Below are positions 8,823 to 17,115 of a stretch of 41,755 bases of DNA, piece by piece; positions within the stretch are counted from its first letter, which is position 1, and each line of letters begins with the position of its first letter. The stretch is from Anaerolineae bacterium (GTDB lineage Bacteria > Chloroflexota > Anaerolineae > Aggregatilineales > J027). The notes beneath the pieces were generated by a model, which was not told where the DNA came from, did not search any database, and worked only from the letters and a program-made list of their open reading frames with translations. A program made the position numbers and the translations under genes. The stretch lies in contig WBUL01000019.1 of the NCBI GenBank assembly GCA_008933735.1, forward strand, positions 1 through 41,755. Direction: 5' to 3'.

Positions 8823-9368
8823 TTATCGACCAAAATGCTCTAGAATCCAGAGGCAGGCAAGTTTTGTCGCACCAAGTTCATTGAAATGCCGGTTCCTTAA
8901 TTCACTTCTTTTGATCGCACCCAGTTTTTGTGGACTCATGCCCATTGCTTCAGCGGCGGATTTTGCCGTGATACCCTTGGATTTTAGCTGCTTCAACAGG
9001 TCTTCCAGCGTCATGCCATCCAGATAGGCTTTCAGATCATCCAATCCCCGGACATCTTCCCACTGCCTGGTTTCGATTTCCTTAAATATGCCGGGGTCTT
9101 TCAGAAACGTCACCGCCAGCGCATTGACATGATGACAGTAGCCGTGTTTGCCGATGTAACAGCTACAGGTCGAGTCGAGTTTGTTCCCGTCAAGCTGGAT
9201 GGAGACAATATAGGTTCCATGATTGCCAACTACCCGCCCGATGATTTTGCTGCCCCGGTAAGTCGTATCGAAAAACTTGCCCACATATCGCGCCGCTTTA
9301 TCGCCGGGTGTGCATAACCATTCTTGGCGGATGACTTTTGCCAGTTGTCCGAGTTCAGGGTTTTCCAT
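8823..9368 (-). CDS. Short SWIM zinc-finger protein
   Basis: Residues about 68-82 carry the SWIM pattern C-x-C-x(n)-C-x-H (CSCYIGKHGYCHH), preceded by a beta-rich stretch (GRVVGNHGTYIVSIQLDG) as is usual for SWIM domains. The C-terminal 70 residues contain an HTH-like helix pair (TAKSAAEAMGMSPQKLGAIKRSE). SWIM domains bind DNA or proteins. A GGGGGAGATTTGGAG purine-rich leader precedes the ATG. It is downstream of the larger SWIM gene with a 112-bp gap. Confidence 0.75.
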   Translation of the reverse strand: MENPELGQLAKVIRQEWLCTPGDKAARYVGKFFDTTYRGSKIIGRVVGNHGTYIVSIQLDGNKLDSTCSCYIGKHGYCHHVNALAVTFLKDPGIFKEIETRQWEDVRGLDDLKAYLDGMTLEDLLKQLKSKGITAKSAAEAMGMSPQKLGAIKRSELRNRHFNELGATKLACLWILEHFGR

Positions 9369-9480
9369 TGCTCCAAATCTCCCCCTTTCAGATAACGAAT
9401 TATGTTTTCAATGACTCGCCTGCATCGTGTGAATCGGCTGAATTGGACGCGCTTCTCCAGGCATTTGAGGACTCTGGGAT

Positions 9481-10695
9481 TTAACCCGTCATGACACAGT
9501 CGGTTAATCGGGTGTCTGCCTCCTGCCCATTGCTTGCTTCTGCCAGTCGGATTGCCGTTTCAGTTTGTCCAGCACTGGCAAGTTTTTCGACTGCATCCAA
9601 CCGTTCATGGAGGGCGTGTAAATGCTGTTCCACAATGCTGATAGCTTCATCAATACGGTGCAGCGACAGCAGTTTATCAAACACCAGCCCAAAAAGTTCC
9701 TGTTCGCGCAGACGTTGCAATGTTTCTTCCGGGTTGGTTTCATCCAGTTCATCAAGCTGCATCAGCAAACTGGCATAAGCCCGTACACCCCATTCAGGGT
9801 ATGAGGATTGGCTTTTGCGTTTCTGGGCAATCTCAACGCGCCTTCTCAGGTCGGATATATCTTCAGGTCGAACATACCGCAGCAGCAGTTCTGGCACTCC
9901 CTCCGCAATGCCATAACCACCTTCATCCATATCCCAGATGTAACTGTCCAGTAAAGCTCTCAAAACCATCTGGCGTTCAGCAGCGTCATCGGCGAAAGCA
10001 GTATCGTCCAAGCAGCCTGCCAGACCTTCTAATGCATTGTTGTACGCATCAGCAAATTCACCCTCGTCATCGGCGGGATAGTCATGCGTTTTGAGGAACT
10101 CCTCAACGATAACCCGGTAAATTCGACTGGCATTGTGCAGATCACCCTGTTCGGCAAATTCTCCGCCAGTGTCGGCAATGGACCAGATTGTATGGGCAGC
10201 CGTTGTATCACCCCACCCGCCATAATGCCGCAGCGCATAATCCATCTCGCGGCGAAAACTGTCTACATCGACTTCTATCTGGCGCTTGCCGGGCACAGGA
10301 CGATCAACCAGATTTTGTAAATCGGGATATTTTTCGATCATTTTGATCATCAAAGCCACCAATTCTTCCCGACTGCGCTCCTGAAGCGATTGTTCAAGGG
10401 GTAACTTTTCAGCAAATTTTTCCGGCTCGTTGAGAAAGGTAAGCAGCAGGGCAACGATATGCTTGCAATCTCCCTCAAAGCTGTAGGGACAGGTGCAGGT
10501 TGCAAAGTCGATACCCTTATCTGAACACATCACCTGAATGTGATAGGGTACCGCTTCCGAGCCTTCGCAAAAGCCTTCCAGTATATTTCCGCGCTTGATG
10601 GTGTTGAGGATCATACCACTGCGATAATAACCTTGACCTCTGGAAAAACTCTGCTCGTTAGCGCGTTCGCGGATCATTTTTTCTGTGATTTTCAT
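9481..10695 (-). CDS. SWIM zinc-finger protein with helical (TPR-like) tail
   Basis: The ATG at 10695 is chosen over a TTG six bases upstream because a GAGAGA ribosome site sits about 9 bp before it. Residues about 65-85 form a SWIM finger (ATCTCPYSFEGDCKHIVALLL). The rest is helical and acidic, with TPR-like pairs near the end (LFGLVFDKLLSLHRIDEAISIVEQHL; DAVEKLASAGQTETAIRLAEA). Family members I recall continue for further repeats, so this copy may be shortened at the C-terminus (404 residues). It lies 18 bp after the DUF6930-like gene and probably shares its transcript. Function unknown; DNA or protein binding is inferred from the finger. Confidence 0.75.
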   Translation of the reverse strand: MKITEKMIRERANEQSFSRGQGYYRSGMILNTIKRGNILEGFCEGSEAVPYHIQVMCSDKGIDFATCTCPYSFEGDCKHIVALLLTFLNEPEKFAEKLPLEQSLQERSREELVALMIKMIEKYPDLQNLVDRPVPGKRQIEVDVDSFRREMDYALRHYGGWGDTTAAHTIWSIADTGGEFAEQGDLHNASRIYRVIVEEFLKTHDYPADDEGEFADAYNNALEGLAGCLDDTAFADDAAERQMVLRALLDSYIWDMDEGGYGIAEGVPELLLRYVRPEDISDLRRRVEIAQKRKSQSSYPEWGVRAYASLLMQLDELDETNPEETLQRLREQELFGLVFDKLLSLHRIDEAISIVEQHLHALHERLDAVEKLASAGQTETAIRLAEASNGQEADTRLTDCVMTG

Positions 10696-10713
10696 AAGCA
10701 ATTCTCTCGGTAC

Positions 10714-11736
10714 TCAGAACCGATTCCGGTAGAAGTTGATGAAACTGGCTTTTGCCTGTTCCAGCATGGGGAGGTGAGGACTGAATTGGACAACAAAGCC
10801 TGATTCGCGCTCAAGCGACTTGAGCAATCCAAACAAACGGAGTGATTTCACCGTGATGCGGCGGGGTCGCAAGCCTGTTCCTGCCAGCTTTTGGATGATG
10901 GTCAGGGGGACTTGACTATACATGCTTGCCAAATCGGGCAGTGGAATCAGCAATTCCATGACGACAATCTGATCGTGTAGGGGATCCATCATCAAAAGCG
11001 CATAAGGATAATAGGGGCGTTCGTCGCTTTTATCCTGAACCGGAGATCGGGTCATGAAAAGATCAAGTTCCAGGTCAAGTCTGCTTTGCGGGATTTTTTT
11101 GAAGCTTTTGAAAAGTGCTTCATCGGTTTGCAGGGGAATCAGTTCCGGTGGCGGTGCGGGGATATGTAAATCCTGATCCTGCCATCCCGATTCAGTTTGC
11201 ACACGCACCAGAAAATGCTCAGCATCATAGTCATCAAATAATTCAGGGTTTTGCTGGAGGCACGAGGCAACAATCAAAGTTTGTTCCAGAGCCAGCGTCA
11301 AAATGCGGGTTTCTTCCACGCTCAAAAACCAGGGGAATTGGGCTGGATGATAAGCACGAAAAATAGGGTACGCCTGTCGTCCGCGAAATTTCAAGTTGAG
11401 CGATTTCATCACCCGCCGATCTTCCGGGCGCACAAATTCTCGATCTTCGAATGAGGCTTGCAACTGATATAACTCCAACAGTTCCTGCGGGTCAGCACTT
11501 TCTCGACGCCTCAGCAAATCCCAAAAGGCGTGGACGTTTTTGGCTCCCATATAAACGGCAACTGCCAGATGTTCACCCAGAGTGCCCATCACACTCACAA
11601 ATCCGATTTGATCACTTTGAGGGTCTTTGACACCGAAAATATCGGTTTCCGCCATCCATTCCCAGGGAGCCAATTTTTTTACTGCACTGGCTGCCTCATA
11701 CAACTGTTTCCACTGGGATAAGCCGGGTTCATGCAT
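10714..11736 (-). CDS. DUF7309/DUF6930-like protein
   Basis: The N-terminal half has the pattern W-x-x-L-Y-E-A-A, PWEWM, DIFGVKDP and VSVMGTLGEHLAVAVYMG that I associate with DUF7309. The C-terminal half (from about residue 210) resembles DUF6930: RLDLELDLFMTRSPVQD, PYYPYALLMMDPLHDQIV and a final helix carrying LRPRRITVKSLRLFGLL. Family functions are unknown. It often neighbours SWIM-finger proteins, as here, where two follow on the same strand. First gene of the leftward group; its upstream region (11737-11889) is shared with the divergent recombinase fragment. Confidence 0.7.
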   Translation of the reverse strand: MHEPGLSQWKQLYEAASAVKKLAPWEWMAETDIFGVKDPQSDQIGFVSVMGTLGEHLAVAVYMGAKNVHAFWDLLRRRESADPQELLELYQLQASFEDREFVRPEDRRVMKSLNLKFRGRQAYPIFRAYHPAQFPWFLSVEETRILTLALEQTLIVASCLQQNPELFDDYDAEHFLVRVQTESGWQDQDLHIPAPPPELIPLQTDEALFKSFKKIPQSRLDLELDLFMTRSPVQDKSDERPYYPYALLMMDPLHDQIVVMELLIPLPDLASMYSQVPLTIIQKLAGTGLRPRRITVKSLRLFGLLKSLERESGFVVQFSPHLPMLEQAKASFINFYRNRF

Positions 11737-11811
11737 CCTTTTATACTTTCAATTCAGGGCATTTTATTCAGAGGTCATTTTATCAGAAATTCCCTATCCG
11801 AATCGCCGCTG

Positions 11812-11842
11812 TTGTCAACTTTTTGAACATGCTGGGTATTCA
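11812..11842 (+). promoter_or_regulatory. Weak candidate promoter of the recombinase fragment
   Basis: TTGTCA (11812-11817), 19 bp, TATTCA (11837-11842). An inverted repeat TCAGGA-N7-TCCTGA overlaps the presumed start point and could be an operator. Confidence 0.35.
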
Positions 11843-11889
11843 GGACGGGCTATCCTGAAATTATCGATTGAGTTTTCAGGAGAAACATC

Positions 11890-12252
11890 ATGCAAAACAT
11901 AAACGAACCCCAAATCGCACTGTGCTATGTACGCCAGTCTGGTAGCGGCAAGAACAGCCAGGCAGCCATCGAACGCCAGCAGGTGAACATCCTGCATGTA
12001 AGTGAGGTACTGGGCTGGGAACCGGAGTGGTACGAGGATGTTGATGAACCCGGTATCGAAGCAGCGGCATCTGAACGACTGGCATGGGAAGCACTGCAAG
12101 AGCGGTTCGGTGCGCCGGATGTAACCGCGCTGGTCATGGACGACCTCACCCGCCTGCATCGGAACCCGGATGAACTGGATGCGCTGATGCAAACACTGGA
12201 CGAGTACGGGATTCAATTGATCACGGCAGCGAGCATGGGTCTGGTTGCTTAG
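11890..12252 (+). CDS. Serine recombinase N-terminal catalytic domain only
   Basis: A good RBS (AGGAG, 7 bp) precedes the ATG. The 120 residues align with the first 120 of the two large recombinases in this window: IALCYVRQSGSG with catalytic Ser17, ERQQVNIL, EPEWYEDVD, and the LxRLxR motif (DDLTRLHRNPDEL). It ends at LITAASMGLVA, just where the long helix connecting to the DNA-binding domains should begin. The recombinase and zinc-ribbon domains are missing, so it cannot be a normal integrase; it may be a remnant or a regulatory short form. Its last 11 codons plus terminator are repeated at 14406-14503 on the far side of the restriction-modification genes. Confidence 0.8.
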   Translation: MQNINEPQIALCYVRQSGSGKNSQAAIERQQVNILHVSEVLGWEPEWYEDVDEPGIEAAASERLAWEALQERFGAPDVTALVMDDLTRLHRNPDELDALMQTLDEYGIQLITAASMGLVA

Positions 12253-12318
12253 CACCCTCCTCTGAACCATCACTCACAAAGCTGGTCATTGCTGTCAATG
12301 GTCAGCTTTTTTGTTTTC
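12221..12318 (+). repeat. Left copy of about 98-bp direct repeat flanking the RM cassette
   Basis: Contains the last 11 codons of the recombinase fragment and its terminator. Pairs with 14406-14503; the first about 30 bp and the terminator are near-identical, with a diverged middle. Confidence 0.85.
12279..12317 (+). terminator. Terminator after the recombinase fragment
   Basis: AAGCTG...CAGCTT stem with an imperfect extension and a six-T run. The same structure recurs at 14464-14502. Confidence 0.8.
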
Positions 12319-12382
12319 CCATGAAAACTTTACGAAACAGGGCGTTTTGTCAGATTGGAGCAGACTTATGCATGTAATCCAG

Positions 12383-12412
12383 TTAGACAATTTACGTCGA
12401 AACCACTATGCT
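12383..12412 (+). promoter_or_regulatory. Candidate promoter of the RM pair
   Basis: TTAGAC (12383-12388), 18 bp, TATGCT (12407-12412), about 30 bp before the methyltransferase ATG. A CCAC/GTGG hairpin overlaps the -10. No controller (C) protein gene is present. Confidence 0.4.
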
Positions 12413-12443
12413 TGTGGAAAGGTGAAACGAATAAGATAAAACG

Positions 12444-13520
12444 ATGCAACCACAGCAATTACCATTATTTTCGCCAGAACACGTCCGACAATATAATTAC
12501 CCATTTCCATCAACACGCTACCAGGGTAGCAAACGAAAGCATGTAGACTGGATATGGGAGTCTGTCTGTGAATTACCTTTTGAGTCCGTGTTAGATGTTT
12601 TCGGTGGCACAGGTGTCGTCAGCCACATGTTCAAGAACGCAGGCAAACAAGTTACCTACAACGACTATCTCACCTTTAACTGGAATATCGGTTTGGCACT
12701 CATTGAGAATGCTCAGGAAATTTTGTCGGAAGATGAAGTAGAGTTTATTTTGACACCAAACGATGTCATCGAGTATCCCACTTTTATTCAGAAGAATTTC
12801 AATGATATTTACTTCACAGATGAAGAGAATGCTTGGTTGGATTTTGTCGTTCACAATATTGATCATCATTTACAGAGTAATTACAAAAGAGCCCTGGCGC
12901 GTTTTGCGCTGTTTCAGGCATGTATCATCAAAAGACCTTATAATCTGTTCCATCGGGCGAATCTCTATATGCGGACAGCAAAGGTTGAACGCAGTTTCGG
13001 TAACAAAACCACATGGGATACCCACTTTGAAATACACTTTAGGAACTTCATCCAGGAAGCGAACCAAGCCGTTTTTGATAATGGTCAATTGAACCAAGCA
13101 CTGCAATGTGATGCTCTGCAAACCCCAGTTGGAGCCGATTTAGTGTATATTGATCCGCCCTACCTGAATAGCAAAGGAACAGGTGTAGACTATCGTGACT
13201 TCTACCATTTTTTGGAGGGTTTAGTGTGCTATGACTCTTGGGTAGGTGAAATCGATTATGACAGTAAACATCGGCGGCTAATTCCACAGAAGTCGCTTTG
13301 GAATGATCCTGCGCAAATTGGTGAGGTTTTCGATAAACTTATCGAGCGGCACCAAAATAGCATACTTGTTGTATCCTATCGAGATGATGGAATACCATCA
13401 CGAGATGAGCTAATGTCAATCTTATTGAAATACAAAGCACATGTGTACGAAGCAGCGCAACCCAAAAAGTATGTGCTTTCTCATAAAAAATCTCATGAAC
13501 TTCTGCTGGTGGCACAATGA
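12444..13520 (+). CDS. D12-class adenine-N6 DNA methyltransferase of an EcoRV-type system
   Basis: Dam/D12-class architecture: STRYQGSKRKHVDWI at the N-terminus (the AdoMet-contacting Y-x-G-S/N-K motif), motif I DVFGGTG (residues 51-57) and catalytic motif IV DPPY (237-240). It transfers a methyl group from AdoMet to an adenine in duplex DNA. Overlap by 4 bp with an EcoRV-like nuclease gene indicates the target is GATATC (M.EcoRV belongs to the same class). The N-terminus has QLPLF at residues 5-9, which matches the beta-clamp binding pentapeptide. RBS is weak, about 20 bp upstream. Confidence 0.9.
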   Translation: MQPQQLPLFSPEHVRQYNYPFPSTRYQGSKRKHVDWIWESVCELPFESVLDVFGGTGVVSHMFKNAGKQVTYNDYLTFNWNIGLALIENAQEILSEDEVEFILTPNDVIEYPTFIQKNFNDIYFTDEENAWLDFVVHNIDHHLQSNYKRALARFALFQACIIKRPYNLFHRANLYMRTAKVERSFGNKTTWDTHFEIHFRNFIQEANQAVFDNGQLNQALQCDALQTPVGADLVYIDPPYLNSKGTGVDYRDFYHFLEGLVCYDSWVGEIDYDSKHRRLIPQKSLWNDPAQIGEVFDKLIERHQNSILVVSYRDDGIPSRDELMSILLKYKAHVYEAAQPKKYVLSHKKSHELLLVAQ

Positions 13521-14401
13521 TGCAGCGAGATGACTTTCGTGAAGGACTGCTTCAATACTTTGATGAACTTGAGCAGCGCGTCTCGACACAAGATGGTGAA
13601 TGGACGGTCAAGGGCTTCATTGATGTTTACCAACGTATCTACATCATATCGTTGGATACCAAAGTGCTATCGAAGGTGCTTGAACTGCTGATGTTTCCAG
13701 TCATTGGGCGCTTTGCCGATGAACAAGGTTATGAAATTGTGCTAGCACAAGCCCAAAACCAGTATCCCGATATGAGCTTAATTTCAAAAACAGATGAATC
13801 GATCTGCTATGCACTTGATGTCAAGACAACCTATCGAACAGGGCAGGATAGGGAGGGTCATATGCGTATCAGTGGCATGACCCTGGGAACATTTGGTGGG
13901 TATTTTCGTACTCGTGATCGTCCCGTGAGCAGCACGTTTCCTTACAATCGCTATATGCGCCATTATGTGTTGGGGGTGATCTATGATCGCGTGAATGGTA
14001 TTGATGAGCGTCAAGTCTATGATATTGGCGACTTGGCGGATATTCCTTCTGTCGCCCGAAACTTTCAGTTTTTTCTGCAAGAGAAATACCGGATTGCCTC
14101 GGACGGTCCGGGTAGCGGCAATACCAAAAATATTGGCTCAACAAAATACCAAGATCGCTTGATTAACGGAAATGGTGTTTTTGCCAAGCTGGGCATAGAA
14201 GTTTTTGATGATTTCTGGATGAATTATCGGACTAAAGCAATGGCACGCGAAGATGGTTTTGAAGAACCGCCCTATACCAACTTGAAAAGTTATCAGGCAT
14301 ATAAGAAACAAGGGGCTGTGATTTTGGACATCCCTGAGGATGACATTGAAACCGAGACCGACGATGGGTTTCACGATGAGAGTGAGTATCTCGATATTTA
14401 A
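13517..14401 (+). CDS. EcoRV-like type II restriction endonuclease (predicted GATATC)
   Basis: Similarity to EcoRV runs along its whole length: LDTKVLSKVLEL (EcoRV SDTKVLSTIFEL), NQYPDMSL (NHYPDFTL), ALDVKTTY (AIDIKTTY), FPYNRYMRHYVLGVIY and FLQEKYRIASDGPGSGNTKN against EcoRV FLQDKWVIAGDLAGSGNTTN. Catalytic residues are D85, D101 and K103 (EcoRV D74, D90, K92). The GSGNT recognition loop (199-203) is preserved, which supports the same specificity, GATATC with blunt cutting. It is about 50 residues longer than EcoRV, with an acidic C-terminal tail. Translation is coupled to the methyltransferase by a 4-bp overlap. By eye I noted GATATC only at 21629 and 28304 in this window. Confidence 0.92.
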   Translation: MMQRDDFREGLLQYFDELEQRVSTQDGEWTVKGFIDVYQRIYIISLDTKVLSKVLELLMFPVIGRFADEQGYEIVLAQAQNQYPDMSLISKTDESICYALDVKTTYRTGQDREGHMRISGMTLGTFGGYFRTRDRPVSSTFPYNRYMRHYVLGVIYDRVNGIDERQVYDIGDLADIPSVARNFQFFLQEKYRIASDGPGSGNTKNIGSTKYQDRLINGNGVFAKLGIEVFDDFWMNYRTKAMAREDGFEEPPYTNLKSYQAYKKQGAVILDIPEDDIETETDDGFHDESEYLDI

Positions 14402-14405
14402 TCAG

Positions 14406-14503
14406 TCACGGCGGCGAGCATGGGTCTGGTTGCTTAACGTTCGCTTTTGAACCTTCGCCTACGAAGCTGGTCATTGCAGTCAATGGTCAGCTTTTTTGTT
14501 TTT
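14406..14503 (+). repeat. Right copy of the direct repeat flanking the RM cassette
   Basis: Begins 4 bp after the nuclease stop codon. It encodes the orphan peptide tail VTAASMGLVA plus stop, then the same terminator as at 12279-12317. Distance to the left copy is 2185 bp. Confidence 0.85.
14464..14502 (+). terminator. Duplicated terminator after the RM pair
   Basis: AAGCTG...CAGCTT stem followed by six T; a near copy of the one at 12279-12317. Confidence 0.8.
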
Positions 14504-14611
14504 CCAAAATTGCTCCTCAAAATCCCGACTTTTGTCAACTCAGTAAACACGCTCCCAACATGGGGCAGACTATGCTGGCTCCATCAAATTACGTATGACA
14601 GGGAGCTACTA

Positions 14612-14827
14612 ATGCAAGAATCACAGGATAATGTCCGCATTGAGTACATCCCACCGCCCTCTGAACACATCGAAGACTACGGAAGGCAGGTTTGCCGGAG
14701 GTTAGGTGAGGAATTTGCCGAGCCAGAGATCATTCACGGTTTCACCCAGTTCGTGAAGGTGGCGGTTCAGATCATCGAGCGGCGTTTGAATGGAGAAGGG
14801 TTTGACAATGCGTCCGATCAGGGGTAA
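14612..14827 (+). CDS. 71-residue conserved partner of the large serine recombinase (copy 1)
   Basis: Start chosen at 14612 because GGGAG lies 7 bp upstream. It is clearly related to the protein at 18723-18938 and exactly the same length: GRQVCRRLGEEFAEPEIIHGFTQFVKV against ARQVCQRLGTDYMEHEIVDGFSAFIKV. Both genes sit immediately upstream of a large serine recombinase in the same orientation. The family is not known to me. A Pro-rich N-terminus (YIPPPSE) and an amphipathic helical core suggest a small DNA- or protein-binding factor, possibly a recombination directionality factor or repressor; this is inference. Confidence 0.75.
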   Translation: MQESQDNVRIEYIPPPSEHIEDYGRQVCRRLGEEFAEPEIIHGFTQFVKVAVQIIERRLNGEGFDNASDQG

Positions 14828-14985
14828 GTTTAAGGCTATAAAGCGAATGACGAGATGCTGCAAACATCTCGCCATTCTAAGCGATGCACTAGGTCTAGTA
14901 GCGCAGCGCCTGACGACAGACTTTAACAAGTCGATTGGCGGCTGTCTACACTTTCGTCAATTGAGCTTCAAAAAAGGAGTCTGTC

Positions 14986-17115
14986 ATGCCCCGTAAGCAA
15001 ACCCCGAAACTGGCAGTGCGGAATGTCGCGCTGTGCTACATTCGCCAATCCCAGACCCGTGATGAAGACGACAACAACAGCCCTAAACGCCAGCGGCACA
15101 ATATCCAGCGCGTGTGTGAGCAAAACGGCTGGATACCGGAATGGTATGAGGATGTCGGCGGACACCGATCAGGAACCAGTGAAGACAAACGTCCCGAATG
15201 GCTGGCGCTGAAGCGCCGTATCAGCGACCCCGATGTAACAGCCGTTGTAGCGAATGATCTGTCGCGCCTGCACCGCAACCTCGCCGGACTGAGCAACCTG
15301 ATCGATGCCCTCGAAAAGAACAATGTCACATTAGTGCTGGCGGCATCCAATAATGACATTGATGTGACCACGCTCACGGGGCAGATTTATGCCCAGATTC
15401 GCGGCTTGATGGATGCCTTCTATGCCAAAGACGTAGCGGTCAAATCCGTAGACAATATCGAATATCGTAAGGGGCAGGGCAAAACCATCGGAATGCCGCC
15501 CTTCGGTACGCAGCGTGATGAGGAAGGCTATCTCATTCCATCTAAACGAGGTGCGTGGCTGCTGCCGGATGGCTCATTCGTGGCAGGCAAGGTTGGTGAT
15601 GAACCCCCGCATAAAGAAGCCGTGTGGCGCGGTTATTACGCATGTGTCCACCAGATTCTGACCCGCTATGTCGCCGAAGACATCGGGATGCAGCGGCTTT
15701 CCTACCAGATGAACCGCGAGGGCTGGTGTTTTCGAGATCGCAAGAAACGTCCACGTCCAATAACCGAAGATGATATACGCAGAGTTTTATCCAACTGGGG
15801 TGAGTACGGTGGGCTGGTTTTTGATGAACCCGCCAAAGATCGCAAAGCCTACGAATTGCAAAACATTGATGAGATTTCGTTCATTGAAGAACGGGCGGTG
15901 TTCCCGATTGATCTGCTACGTGAGGTCGCTCGTACCCGCAAGGAACGTTCAATCCAGCCTGTCGATCATGGGGTCAATCAGGAGACTTATCCTTATCCGC
16001 TGGCGAGTATCGTCTACTGCGCTCACTGTGAAGCACTTACGCAAAGAGAGGATGATCCCCGCTTGCGAACGCGGTTGGGTGGCGCGAGCAGTGGCGGCAA
16101 ACGGCGTTATCGTCACAAGGCAGGTGTGGACTGCGGCACGCATAATCGCTCGGTATTGTGCCATGAACTGGAATATGATTTCGGACGTTTGATCGAACTG
16201 CTGACCATCAAGCCCGATGCCGCTGATCTGATGATCGAACTGGCAATCCAGTCTGATAAAGGCTTTGCGGCTGAGCATCCCAATCTGGAGGAAGAAAAGA
16301 AAATGGCGATTGCCCGCTGTCGGCGACGGATCGACGCGGCGGTGCATCTGTACCGGGACGGGGTCATTACCCGCGAGGAATATCTGGCGGATGTGGAACG
16401 CAACGAACGCGAGATCGCTCACTGGGAGGCACGCACCTCCGAAACCGAAAAAGCGGCACTCGAACTGGCGATGTGTGTGGATATGGTCGAGAAGCTGGGA
16501 AAATTGTGGAAGTGGGGAACGCCGGACGAACAGCAGGCGATGGCACGCTCACTCTTCACCGAAATCGTGTTCGATCTGGATACCCGGCGGATCACCGATT
16601 TCAAGCTCAAACCCTGGGCGGATCGTTTTTTGACCATTCGAGCCGCGCTCTACGAGTATGAAACTGACGAAAATGATGGCGATTCAGACAACGACAACGG
16701 AAATTCAGGAGGAAACGAAGGCACAATGAACGAGAATACATCTGTATATAAAGGAAAGGGTGAGGAAGACGATCAGGCAGCAGTCGTTAAAGGCATGTAT
16801 ACGCATCTGCCGCATAAGCCCGTATGGGGCATATTACGCCTCCCACTTGTGGAGGCTTTTTTTTGCACATTTTCCTCAGCATACAACGCAGCCCTCAGCA
16901 CCAAAAATCTATTCGCCCAGGGCTTCAAGCGAAAATCAACAATCCGCTGCGTATCCAAATTATATACGATGTACTCAAACAAGTTGTGTGCCATGCTGCG
17001 GCGTTCTTCGGCTTCGGCGATGTCCCACAGCCGCGCCACTTTATCAATGACTTCTAGGCACAACGATAACTGCAAGGCGACCTGTTCCCGTTGGGTGGTG
17101 TATGCCTCCCAGTAG
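14986..17115 (+). CDS. Large serine recombinase (copy 1)
   Basis: AAGGAG lies 7 bp before the ATG. The catalytic domain (1-150) has CYIRQSQTRD with Ser22, QRHNI, EPEWYED-like WIPEWYEDVGG and NDLSRLHRN. The recombinase domain follows (about 190-310, GMPPFGTQRDEEGYLIPS...YGGLVFDEPAKDR), then a zinc ribbon (YCAHCEAL ... DCGTHNRSVLC, about 340-395) and a long coiled coil (about 420-500). It performs site-specific integration, excision or inversion. The natural end is in doubt: a terminator at 16838-16864 lies inside the last 90 codons, and the tail after about residue 610 is largely the antisense of the opposing recombinase gene. The true end is probably near 16800-16830. Confidence 0.88.
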   Translation: MPRKQTPKLAVRNVALCYIRQSQTRDEDDNNSPKRQRHNIQRVCEQNGWIPEWYEDVGGHRSGTSEDKRPEWLALKRRISDPDVTAVVANDLSRLHRNLAGLSNLIDALEKNNVTLVLAASNNDIDVTTLTGQIYAQIRGLMDAFYAKDVAVKSVDNIEYRKGQGKTIGMPPFGTQRDEEGYLIPSKRGAWLLPDGSFVAGKVGDEPPHKEAVWRGYYACVHQILTRYVAEDIGMQRLSYQMNREGWCFRDRKKRPRPITEDDIRRVLSNWGEYGGLVFDEPAKDRKAYELQNIDEISFIEERAVFPIDLLREVARTRKERSIQPVDHGVNQETYPYPLASIVYCAHCEALTQREDDPRLRTRLGGASSGGKRRYRHKAGVDCGTHNRSVLCHELEYDFGRLIELLTIKPDAADLMIELAIQSDKGFAAEHPNLEEEKKMAIARCRRRIDAAVHLYRDGVITREEYLADVERNEREIAHWEARTSETEKAALELAMCVDMVEKLGKLWKWGTPDEQQAMARSLFTEIVFDLDTRRITDFKLKPWADRFLTIRAALYEYETDENDGDSDNDNGNSGGNEGTMNENTSVYKGKGEEDDQAAVVKGMYTHLPHKPVWGILRLPLVEAFFCTFSSAYNAALSTKNLFAQGFKRKSTIRCVSKLYTMYSNKLCAMLRRSSASAMSHSRATLSMTSRHNDNCKATCSRWVVYASQ

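Noticed and set aside
11890..12252. Complete small resolvase/invertase
   Set aside because: Lacks the C-terminal HTH of resolvases and aligns with only the first domain of the large recombinases nearby.
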